Positions 1 to 9,199 of a stretch of DNA of 16,834 bases are shown piece after piece. Every line of letters starts with the position of its first letter. Position 1 is the stretch's first letter. Origin of the DNA: Flammula alnicola. Its lineage: Eukaryota; Basidiomycota; Agaricomycetes; Agaricales; Strophariaceae. The notes under the pieces are model-generated. The model saw only the letters and a program-made list of their open reading frames with translations, did not search any database and was not told the DNA's origin. The stretch lies in the NCBI GenBank assembly GCA_015499995.1, contig JADNRV010000703.1:1-16834 (forward strand), in the 5' to 3' direction. Both the position numbers and the translations under genes were made by a program.

Positions 1-1071
1 CCTTTGAATGTGGCGCCTGGTGGCAACCTCAATCTTGATGCTACCAATTGGAATTGGGTCCATTGCCTAACCTCCACTTGAGACGCTCAACAAATTGCAG
101 TTCTCGCAACATCCATACAAATGGATCCGCTATGCATTGGAGTTGTCGTTGGAGCGCGAGGTGACCTTTCTACCAGTCGCGATGTACTCGATGTTGTCGA
201 CTACGACGCTGTCCTATCAACTGAATCCGCTGTCATATACTATCACACCGACGACGAGGAGAGGCGAAGGATGTTCCCGGCCGATCCTAATATTGGCCGC
301 ACATTCGTCACTTCTAGTGAGTCTACCATTCGGAGGACTGAATTTCGGGACAAAGTTGCCGAGCGGGATGGAAACAAGTGCGTCTTGACAGGGTTCGGGC
401 GAAGGCATGCGATGCCGTGCACCTTCTGCCCACAGCAAGGGTGATACGGTATGCTACTTTTACTTTCAATCTGTCCTCGCTCACTCGCAATCTCGGTAGT
501 ACATTTCAACTTATACTCAACACTGCAGTCGAGACGACGCCAGACACGACATTATACAAAACATCAACAGCGCCCGAAACGGCCTTTTTCTAAACGTTGT
601 CGTTCACCGGGTGTTTGGTGAAGATGTCGCATTCTTAGTGGTGCGTGCCCTTGTATGATATCTAATCGGAGCCTGATGGTGCCGACAAGCAGACACCGAA
701 CTTTGCCCTAGATACGACCGACATCGATCCCACCGCAACAGAGACAGCAAAGAAGAGGTTTACAGCGCATCTCTTCAAGCCCGACGAAACATGTTTGCTC
801 GGCGATCCGAGACTCTCCTCGGGTTCTTCAGTCAACATTTCTGATACTCCTGACAGCCCCCTGCCATTCTCTTCGACGTCGTCTATGCTAGCGCTGTAAT
901 TCATCATTTCGGTGCCCAGCCCCTGAAAGATGCGCTTGCACCCTGGAAGAATACCTTCTACCCCTCTGGGGTCATGACTGCAGCACACACGGAATCCAAG
1001 GCACTCTCTGATGAACAAGCCACTGCTGCGCAGATAACAGAGAAGCACAAGCAAGAGTACCAGGTGCGTTA

Positions 1072-1090
1072 CAGTGCCCATCACCACCTC
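1072..1090 (+). repeat. Left terminal inverted repeat of the MITE
   Basis: A 19-base arm that matches the reverse complement of 1614-1632 without mismatch. Confidence 0.9.
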
Positions 1091-1613
1091 GCATCACCTG
1101 GTTTGGCAGGGAACAAACAAAAACACACATTTGATAACTACATTTTCCCGGATACCCCAAATTTGTCAAAAACACTGGGAATGTGCTTAGATTCATGAGG
1201 GCAATCATTGGTGTGAATCTCAAGTCGATCGGACAAGTTTTCAAAATTCCGGCCTTAGAAAAGTGAAACAAACCCTAACCCTCTGTCACAACCTACTATA
1301 TAAGGTATGTTACGGTTACGGTCACACTTACCCAAAGCTACCACCCAACCCTACAGAGCCGCCGGATCAGGCAGGAAAAGGGGATTTTTGGCCGAAAACC
1401 TCATAAACATTGTTTCCTGCCTTTCTTCATCTTCTCTCCCTCAAATAATATAAAATTGGAGCCCTTTATTTTTTTTCCCAACCCCGAAAAAGTGAAACAC
1501 CGTGGGAAAAAATGAGAAAACGCGTAAATCGCATTCTTTTCATGGGTTTCCTTCCTAAGAAAATCAGAAAAATTCTACAAAAAATTTCTCGGCACCAAAC
1601 AGGAGGTGTTGGA

Positions 1614-1632
1614 GAGGTGGTGATGGGCACTG
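1614..1632 (-). repeat. Right terminal inverted repeat of the MITE
   Basis: A 19-base arm, the exact reverse complement of 1072-1090. It is followed directly by the second copy of the TA target duplication. Confidence 0.9.
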
Positions 1633-1635
1633 TAT

Positions 1636-1685
1636 GAAGCTCGCGAAGCACGTCATGATGCTCGCGAAGCACGTCGTGAAGCTCG
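1636..1685 (+). repeat. 21-bp tandem repeat coding EAREARH/DAREARR
   Basis: Units at 1636-1656 and 1657-1677 differ at only a few bases, and a third partial unit follows to 1685. In the HNH frame they encode an Ala/Arg/Glu-rich helical stretch just before the conserved C-terminal block. The transposon inserted immediately upstream, at the start of this repeat. Confidence 0.75.
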
Positions 1686-2010
1686 CCGCGGCCCTGACGC
1701 TTTCGACATGCTCATGATTATGCCATATATCATGGTGCCACCGAATGAAGTGCAAGCTATGTTGAGCGAAGCTAGAGAAAAGGCAGAGGCAGCAGAGCAG
1801 AGTCATGTTCAGGAGAAAGTTGATTTGTGGCGTAGGCAAGTCACTGCTGCAGAGCTTGCATGTAATACTCCTAGCTTGGCAGAAGAAGACAAAGTAAACG
1901 AACCTGGTGAGTATGAGACATCGTAATTAATATAAAGGTCTTGAATAGGATGGGAGGTACTGCCTGAGAATGCTCTCCCTGGCCAGCAGTTCCCGAGAAG
2001 CCCTGTTCAA

Positions 2011-2048
2011 TTTCTCTCTCTCTCTTTTTCTTTTTGTTTCTTTTCCGC
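2011..2048. repeat. Pyrimidine-rich low-complexity tract
   Basis: An almost pure C/T stretch (CT repeats, then T runs) in the 275-base gap between the convergent HNH relic and helicase genes. It probably lies in 3' untranslated sequence. No gene is seen in this gap. Confidence 0.6.
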
Positions 2049-2201
2049 TTTCGGACGTACGTCTGGGTGCCAACACTTGCAATCTTGCTTGTAAGTTGTA
2101 CATGTAACCTCTTATCGCATTCGTTCAAAATTGTGGCTATATTAGTTTTCTACGATTAGGGAATTCACCGATTCAGTTCCAACTTCCGATGCCCGTCAGG
2201 A

Positions 2202-5200
2202 CTACGCCCACATAGCCTTAAACTTCTCCTCGAATTCTCTGCAGACTTCGTCTACAACTGAATACACCTTCCAGTCCAAGGCAGATACGTTGGCCGGTCT
2301 CTCGAAACCCTGCCCTGCGCGATCATCGGTATCGTTTCCCGTGTTTTCCGAGCTGTTGTCAACCTCAGGATCTTCTGTGGAATCTTGAAATTGGTAATCG
2401 TCCAGCTCATTTGCGTCCCCTTGAAATTCTTCATCAGGCACGGCATCTTTTGAAGTCTTCAATAACAGCTTCTCCAATGCCGCCTTGACCGTCATTAATG
2501 TTAGAGCGAAGTCCTCGAGAAGATACCAGACATCGCCTCTCCGAATACAGTTCGCTCGAGCCAATGTGGATACCTGTCCGTGAATGTAGAAATCAAGGAT
2601 ATGCGCATTCAGTCGGTGTTCGAGGCTGTTGCCTTCGTCTTCTATATCGTGGGTTAAATGCGACATGGAAGGTATAGCGTGGCCGTTCAGATTGAGACCC
2701 GCTCGTGAGGTACGAGTCAACTCTGGGACGCTCTTGAAGGAATCACCGTGACCAGAGTTGGCGACAAAAGGCGAGCGCACGATGACCGGAATGGCGGTAC
2801 TTTGAAGATATTTATGAAAGGGAGAGGGTTTGGAGCCATGTGCGTCGTTTCCGCAGACACGCACCCCGCTTAATGGCAACGTGTTGTCGTCTTCACCAAG
2901 ACCTTTCGCGAACGCGAAGGCATAACCCGAGAAAATCCGCAATATCTCCTCGTCATGAGCAACCAACACTTTGCGAGCCACTGCGGGTAGAGGTGGCAAG
3001 ATAACCATGGAAGGATACTTTGATGTCAGTTCCTTGATATTGTCTTCTTTCGCGAATATTTTTGAAAGATATCGCCGCCCAAACAGATTCGCCATGATGA
3101 TCATGAAATCTTTCTTTGCCGCCCCAACATTGGACTGCTTGCAAACGTCATGCAGAACGCCCGATCGCATCAGGGTCACAAGTGCGAGATTGCTAGGCTC
3201 GGTATACTGCAAACAGCATCTGCCTGTGAGTATATGAATCTGACATTCAACGACAAGTTCTAACTCACATATAGGTGTGCGGCAATGCCAAATAAATTGA
3301 CGGGCTTGCCGGTCTCATCAAGAAGGTGACTTCGTCTAAGATATTCGATACTGAACCGCATATGATGCAGAAGTTGGTCGCGGCCAAATTCCGTGTTCAG
3401 TGTAATTTGCGGCAGCGATATTATGCTTCGAATTGCTCGAACCGCAACTTCAGCATTGTTGGAGCCGTCCAGCAGGTTAAAAAGCCTCAATGTCATCGTC
3501 GACGTCAAAGGGAAATTGCCTCCTAGAGTGGGGAGTCTCGACAAGATGAGACGTCGTGCGCGGTCCAAGGATAAGCCATAGAAGATGACATTGCCCATAA
3601 GATCAAATCCGCGACGACCAGCACGACCAGCACATTGCCTATACTGCAGTACATTATTAGCCAGATTATCCACGGCTCGGTCAAAGACGCCTGCCACCTA
3701 CCATCAAAGCAGTCAAGTATGGCGAATCACCGCAGAAAACTGAAGTCTTGGTCGGCGCATTGATACCCAAAGCCAAGGTCCCTGATAGAATGGTCAACTT
3801 CTGGAATAGAAGGCTGACCCAACGTAGACTACCAACCGGTTGCAATCATAACGCGAACAAATCCCTGTCTGAAAAGACTAGAGAATGACGATCAGGACTT
3901 GCCAAGTTTCGAGGAGTCGTAGGAAATGGTGTTGACTTACCTTTCGACCAGACTCCGATAGTGTTTATTCATACCTGCGTGATGTACTGCGATACCCCTC
4001 CTTAAAGCTGCAAACGCCCATCGCGGAATCGTAGTCCATCTCAGCGATCCGATGTCCCTCTCTAGGTCTGACTTTGAATACGATACGCGATGGCCGACGA
4101 AAGAGAATTGAGGTGACGGTTCGCCTGGATTGAAGGAGCTCTCCCATGACGCTTCAGGAGCATCGCGATATTCTTCTTCGTCCTTTCCCACCTTCTTCTG
4201 CTTCTTAAGTCTCTCGGAGGCACGCTCACGCGCGGCCGCGAGAGCCTTCCAAGCCTCCCATTGTTTTATTTTGCGATTCCATTCGGGACTTTGTGAACGC
4301 CATTCCTCTTCAGCCTCTTCCAGCTGATGGAGCAAATGTTGCGCCACTATCTCGCAGTTTGTTCTGTCAAAATTGAATAATATAGCGGGCTAGAAACCAG
4401 AGTAAGAATCAAACCCGACATTGAAAATGGTAGACATACGAGTTCATTCTTGACATGAAGATCGGCGAGAAGGACTAAGATGTCATTTTTGAATGCCGAA
4501 GGCGGTGGAACCATATCTTCCAGCTCTTCCCCAAATTTCAAAATCATCGGATCCTGAAGCGACCGGATAACATGACCTAAGGGCGAGGACAGGTCGCGAG
4601 GATCGAAAGACTCCAAGAGATCGGACAGGATAGCTTTCAGTCGCGCCTCATATTCTAGAATGTCTTTTTGACGCAGAAAGGTGGAAGACGCGGAAAAGAA
4701 TTTGCTGGGTTCGAGCGTTTCGAGGTCATGGTTTATCCCCTCCTTAACTGAGTGTAAAGCACGGAACAGAGTCAGCGTGTCGGGCGCTTCCAGAGAGAGA
4801 TCGGGAGGAAGAGTTCGTGCCCCGAATAGTAGAAGACTAATCGGGTGGAGGAATCTAGAGCGCTTGGTGATGCGATGCTCATCAAGACTTTTGAAGGTTC
4901 CTTTCCCGTCGATTACGTAGAAAAACTTCCGTAGATGCGAGTAACGATGGGGATGTTCGATGAAGTCGTAATCGAATTCGTGCGCTTTCTGTACGGAAGA
5001 GAGCCAGTCACTGAATCGTTCGGGAGAGCCGATGGTCGCAGATAGCCCGCTTTACGGTGCCATTAGTATGAGCGATTCTGATGCGACATTTTTTACGTAC
5101 ATTATCGGGCAAGGAGCGAACAAGAGGATCTGCTCCCATACAGCGCCTCCTTCTTGCTGTCCTATGGAATGAATTTCATCCAAGACAATCCTGCCAAAGA

Positions 5201-8200
5201 GTTGTCAACGAGAATTCTCGAAGCTTCAGTTCACCTCTCAACAATCAATTGGACCTACCTTTTGATCCTTGGGGTCCAAACTCTGGCTAAGGGTGGGGAA
5301 AGCAGCATTATCGCCAACATTTCAGGAACTGTAACGAGAATTTGACAATTTTGAGGCTCATGGATGCGAAAGTCGCGTGTATGGATTGCCCAACAACTTT
5401 CTGCGTAACAATATTGCCTTAGCAAATATAAAAGAATCGAAGGGAAATTTTCGACTTACTGCCTTTCAGATTCTTGCTGAATCGAGCATATACCTCAGCA
5501 GCTATCTGTGTGACGAGAGCTTTTGTCGGGGCGATATAAACTAAGATCCCATCATCAGATTCTCTCAAGACCTTCTCCATAGCGTAGTAGGAAATGAAAG
5601 TCTTCCCAGCACTTGTCGGGGCTGTTAAGGGAAGCATTAATACGAGGGAGATACGAAAAAAAGAAGAAAAAATCACGAACCAACGACCAGGAGTGATTTG
5701 TTTCGGTCGATACCATCCAACACCCTGCGCTGCCAGGCATCCGGTTCAAAGGCGACGCGCCTATCAGGTGCGCTGTCCATGCTTCGATCCATGAATTCTC
5801 CAAAGAGGCGGAGTTGCCAGACCGCAGGATGTTCCGTGATCGCCATGAACTGGAAGCGAGGTGTCTCCGTCTTGGAGTCGATCAACTTGATAAAGCGGAA
5901 GTTCATGCGCTTATCAACTACTTCCAAATGCGAAAGGAGTCCAGAGATGTAGTCGCGAAAACCGAGGACTGTGAGTACAGCCGATAATGCCTTCTTCGCC
6001 GAGGGTGTTAGGATTCCACCGTGTGATAAATCCTTCACCCTGCGCATGATGGAAACAGTATATCGATCCCGCACCTGCGCGGACTCTCTCTCTGCTTCCT
6101 CGATCCACATTTCCAGTTCAAGCTGTACACGGTACAACTGTATCTCTGAGATGATGTCCGGCGCGTCGACTTTTGGGTTTCTGGAGAAAATGTTCATCGA
6201 CTCGACTTTCTTCGAGAAAGACATAGCCGACATTGCTGCAAGTTGCTGCGTCCACCGTGTCTGAGAGGCGTCCTTCGAGCCAGCTTCCTTTTCTTTTTTG
6301 ATTTTCTCTTTCAGTTTTTCTGTCGAGGTTAGTGCCTTGTCCTTCTGCTTTGTACGAGAAACGACCTGTCGGACTGATGAATAAATATAGGGAACATAGA
6401 ATATATCAGTTACCTTCCGATCTTCCCGCTGAGAGGGCCTTGAGGTACCGACAGGAGGAATGATGATCTGGCGAAGACTTGCTCCAGAGGCGCCAGTCAA
6501 AGTAGCGGCTTGGACCTGCAACGTCGCCATAAACCGCTGGTCCGATCGCAATCGACGTCGCAAGGCTTTTGCATCAACCTGCTTCGGTTTCGATCCCCCA
6601 AGATGGCCGGGTAATATCGATTTCTGGTTGTGCCAGTGGTGATTATCCGAGAACGCGGTCCCTTTCTCGAAGTGCAGTGGAGAATATTCGCTTTCGTGGA
6701 CCTCGGTAGAAGCTTGGAAAATAGAAAATTTCTCTTCGAAGACGGGATTGCTGAATGCGAGCAGACGGCGAGGTTCGATAGTTTCATGTTGGATACTTTT
6801 GTACGAAGCTTCGGGAAGTGGTAAGCGGTATCGCCCTACAAACGAATCGAAGTCTAAAGATGGACCGCCAAGTGCGCACCACACCCTCTGGGATTCGTCG
6901 AATAATGCAGGTCCAATCACCGTCGACATTTGTCCACGCCGAAGTAAAACGAATGCGATCAGAGTTACAAAAATCGTGCCATCCACTTCGAAAGGGTAGT
7001 CATACGAGGCCAGCAGATTCGCGGCTTTGAAAAATAAAGGCGAGAGAAATTCTTTTTGGAGAACGCTGGTCAACTTGGAGCCAAGAAGTCTTGGGACTTG
7101 GGCTCTTTCCAGGACGCTGAGGGTAGGAACCAGGAGGGAGTGCGCAATAAACAAATACAGGACCTCGGGCGGGATACCTCGTCCGATTCCAGATAAGATA
7201 TCGAGCTCATGGAAGACTTTGGTGATCAATGTCCCGCCTTCAGGACTTGAGCGGCCCGCTGCGCGTAGGCGATAATCAATGTCTTGATCTTGAGAGAGAA
7301 GAGCGTGAAGTGCTGTGCGAGCTGACAGAATGCTGGTCCCTAGTGCTTTGAGAAGCCGAGAAGTGCTAATATTCGGCTCATAGACGAAGGAAAGTATCTT
7401 GCGATGGAATCAGCACAGTCCGGGTTCAAAGCGTTGAGCGGGAGGGCTGTCTCACCTTGGAGTCGCGATATTCGGCGCCCTTTAGCAATGCAACGGACAT
7501 TCCACCAGATAGGATACTCAAGAAGAAAGCTCGCTGGGAGAAAATGATCGCAATCTTGGTGCTAGAGGTTCCACTATCTCCGAGTCCACCATCATTTGTC
7601 ATGACGAACATAGGCTAGAAATTGTTAAAAAAGTATCGTTATATGGAATTGACAACCTAAAATCAAAGTCGCAAATACCTTGTTCATGAGCACATATTGG
7701 ACCCACAAAGGGTCGTCAAGGCCTTCAAATACATGTACATCAAATGGGAGCCTGCACAGCTGCCTGAACAGCATAGAACGTGCAAGGGCTCGAGAGGCAA
7801 CGACAAACGAGGGCTCCCCTGTCTGGATCGACAGATGCCTCGTATCTGGAATGGACAAATGAGAAATATTTCTACCATGATACCAGACGGTGAGCACTGC
7901 TTACCATTCCAGAAGACGATCGAGAAGTTGGCGGATCGTCGCTGGTAGTCAGTGAGTATACTTTCCAGAATGTGGTACGCGTGCAAAATCTGGAAACTGC
8001 AGTCTGCGATGCTTTAGATGAATCACTTTACGGGCGGACAGTCTTCGTACCTTTCCGTCCGATCGCGAGCAATGGATCATCAAGAATGATCTGAAAGAGT
8101 GCCTCGCCTATGTGAATCCATGGTCAGAACAATCTTCATAATGCGAAGCGGAGAGATGAGTACTGACCATCGATTACGAATGGTTCGCTCCCTGCGTAGT

Positions 8201-8348
8201 CGCCTAATAGGTCCATCCATCTGGATGATCTACTCGCTTTGACAAACCAGGTGTTGTCGATGAGATCTAAAGCTCTAGCGTATGACTGATTTTTGTTAAA
8301 ACCGTTCTGTGGGGCCTCAAAGGCATCGTCAAAGCCCTCGAGATCCAT
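2202..8348 (-). CDS. DDX60-like SKI2-family DExH-box RNA helicase, 16 exons, 1761 aa
   Basis: Exons (high to low): 8348-8168, 8107-8051, 8003-7905, 7845-7679, 7614-7456, 7397-6414, 6365-5681, 5621-5460, 5400-5259, 5190-5101, 5049-4440, 4389-3941, 3877-3837, 3781-3702, 3643-3269, 3206-2202; total 5286 nt. Helicase motifs, by residue: [10 protein letters not shown] before motif I; APTSAGKT 778-785 (Walker A, K784); APTKALV (Ia); DEIH 883-886 (Walker B); SATIG 912-916; [11 protein letters not shown] about 1115-1125; [14 protein letters not shown] 1277-1285 (V); [12 protein letters not shown] 1305-1316 (VI). The long N-terminal region (about 770 residues, starting [10 protein letters not shown] and containing [12 protein letters not shown]) and the C-terminal DWKVY...FEEKF ending are those of fungal DDX60-like proteins. 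A charged, coiled-coil-like insert (about 1135-1190) separates motifs IV and V. All catalytic motifs look intact, so an active ATP-dependent RNA helicase is expected. Vertebrate DDX60 acts in antiviral RNA sensing; the fungal role is not known. Intron 6366-6413 is 48 bases without a stop, so its retention would not break the frame. Confidence 0.93.
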
Positions 8349-8405
8349 GTTCTGGAAAGTGGAAGGATGAAAGCTTGATACTGCGCACCCACTATCGATG
8401 CTTCC

Positions 8406-8412
8406 TTATAAA
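8406..8412 (-). promoter_or_regulatory. TATA-like element upstream of the helicase
   Basis: Read on the minus strand this is TTTATAA, about 58 bases before the helicase ATG at 8348. The position is plausible for a core promoter in a fungus with a short leader, but the support is motif and distance only. Confidence 0.3.
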
Positions 8413-8716
8413 CCATCGGATAAGATTTGCCTCATGGCTCTAGTGTGCGGTTACGTGAAGGGAACTTCGAATAAGCGCCCACTCATCCGCCAGGCCGGTC
8501 AACAGGCCAGACGGTGTGTAGATCGGAGGGTGTTTTTCCTGTGTGGTTTATGCCTGCCTAGTATTTAATTGACCTCGTATACTCTACCTTTATTTTCTAT
8601 CGCAGTTATGTCTTCCTTGCTTCCCTTGAATTACAATTCGAAGTTTGTAGGTTGGGCTGGTCGAATTAGGATTTCATGCAGGAACCCTATGACGCGGCCA
8701 GCTCCAAGGACAGACC
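8413..8716. other. Intergenic stretch upstream of the helicase, no supported gene
   Basis: This stretch should hold the helicase promoter on the minus strand and perhaps a 5' exon or leader of the small plus-strand candidate at 8717. The open frame beginning at 8569 has a protein composition that I do not recognise and no family motif. Confidence 0.4.
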
Positions 8717-9018
8717 ATGGGATGTCCCTCGAAGAAGAGCGGCCTTCGGAAAGGACTAGATCTTCCACCAGCTGCATCCGCTGTCGTGCTCTATGCCTCT
8801 GAAAAAGAAACTGTCAAGACAGTAAGCCTCAGCTTCAATGCGGTTCATGAAATGTGAAAAATTTAAATTTATCTGAGTGGGCCCAGTAAGAAGCATCAAA
8901 CTGCTTTCGTATATTGCCTATATATCAGGTTGCGTTTGTCGTAATGGACCAGGCTACTGGCGCCTTTGTAATCTTCAAGGGAACCCCGGGAAGTACATCG
9001 AATTTAAGGTTGGTTTAA
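8717..9018 (+). CDS. Possible small two-exon gene, 64 aa, unknown
   Basis: An ATG in good context (ACCATGG) at 8717 opens a frame to 8821. This joins in phase, through a GT-AG intron at 8822-8928 (GTAAGC...ATATCAG), to a second open stretch ending in TAA at 9016-9018. The product would begin MGCPSKKSGLRKG and continue with a hydrophobic beta-like patch (AFVVMDQATGAFVIF). Gly2-Cys3 could be an N-terminal lipid modification site. The intron is 107 bases, longer than its neighbours' introns, and I recognise no family. It could equally be a chance frame or the last part of a longer gene with further 5' exons. It lies 181 bases upstream of the aldo-keto reductase on the same strand. Confidence 0.27.
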
Positions 9019-9124
9019 GGCGAAAGTTCGGGTGACGGCGGACTTGCGTCGTGATTGACAAAAAGGCGTCATCCGGACCGGGAAACGGGCCGCCTCAGCG
9101 GAAAGCCCACAACGGCGGAATTGC

Positions 9125-9131
9125 TCATAAA
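9125..9131 (+). promoter_or_regulatory. TATA-like element upstream of the aldo-keto reductase
   Basis: CATAAAT about 70 bases before the start codon at 9200. Motif and distance only. Confidence 0.22.
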
Positions 9132-9199
9132 TTCGAACCCATCTTGAAAAGGTTCTTCAAGATTCCCTTATCCTCCATCGATCCTACGCGTAGATCAAT

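Larger units (their letters stand above)
1072..1632. mobile_element. Non-autonomous TIR DNA transposon (MITE), Tc1/mariner-like by TA target duplication
   Basis: The element is 561 bp. It begins CAGTGCCCATCACCACCTC (1072-1090) and ends with the exact reverse complement (1614-1632). A weaker inverted match continues inward for roughly 15-20 more bases (a CACCT...TTTGG segment on each side). It is flanked by TA on both sides (1070-1071 and 1633-1634), the duplication typical of the Tc1/mariner superfamily. It lies inside the coding sequence of the HNH gene: deleting 1072-1634 joins ...GTG CGT TA + T GAA GCT... in the frame used on both sides. The interior is non-coding, with no transposase-like reading frame, so mobility would need a transposase supplied elsewhere. 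The exact superfamily is inferred from the TA duplication only. Confidence 0.88.
1..1926 (+). pseudogene. HNH_2-type nuclease gene relic, 5'-truncated by the window, frameshifted and transposon-interrupted
   Basis: This resembles the HNH-domain protein family that is multiplied in mushroom genomes. Visible pieces in order: KWIRY near 113-133; GARGDLSTSRD (about 151-183); YYHTDDEERRRMF then FRDKVAERDGNKCVLTG up to about 393; the HNH core CDAVHLLP then HSKGDT ending at 448; RNGLFLN and HRVFGEDVAFLV (500-640); TPNFALDTTDID from 693; a tail with WKNTFYP (about 935-960); and PYIMVPPNEVQAM, ending in a stop at 1924-1926. Two introns fit in phase: 449-499 and 641-692. The frame changes near 76-79 (one base extra or two lost), 133-135, 397-399 (G run), 429-431 (C run) and 896-899 (one base lost each). 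A 561-bp element is inserted at 1072. Removing it with one TA restores the frame exactly. Function in the intact family is not established. I am sure of the family and confident that this copy is broken, unless some frameshifts are sequencing errors. Confidence 0.85.

Noticed and set aside
1273..1282. Telomere-like CCCTAACCCT inside the MITE
   Set aside because: Only about two units; too short to mean a telomere or interstitial telomere tract.
1072..1632. CACTA (EnSpm) or hAT assignment of the element
   Set aside because: The ends read CAGTG, not CACTA, and the flanks share only TA; no 3-bp or 8-bp duplication is present.
1064..1639. Reading the 1064-1639 stretch of the HNH gene as one long intron
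   Set aside because: GTGCGT at 1064 and AG at 1638-1639 exist, but splicing them shifts the frame. The TIRs, TA duplication and exact frame repair fit a transposon insertion.
1466..1839. Overlapping minus-strand open frames across the MITE and the HNH 3' exon
   Set aside because: They cross the insertion boundary and are antisense to recognisable HNH sequence; no family features.
5971..7275. Plus-strand open frames of 60-97 codons inside the helicase region
   Set aside because: They are antisense to long, conserved helicase exons 6 and 7.
1..8348. HNH nuclease and DDX60-like helicase as a paired defence system
   Set aside because: The genes are convergent, not co-oriented; the nuclease copy is broken and belongs to a dispersed family. 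Adjacency alone does not support a system.
8569..8802. 77-codon plus-strand frame
   Set aside because: Arg/Ser-rich composition with no motif; it overlaps the better supported frame starting at 8717.
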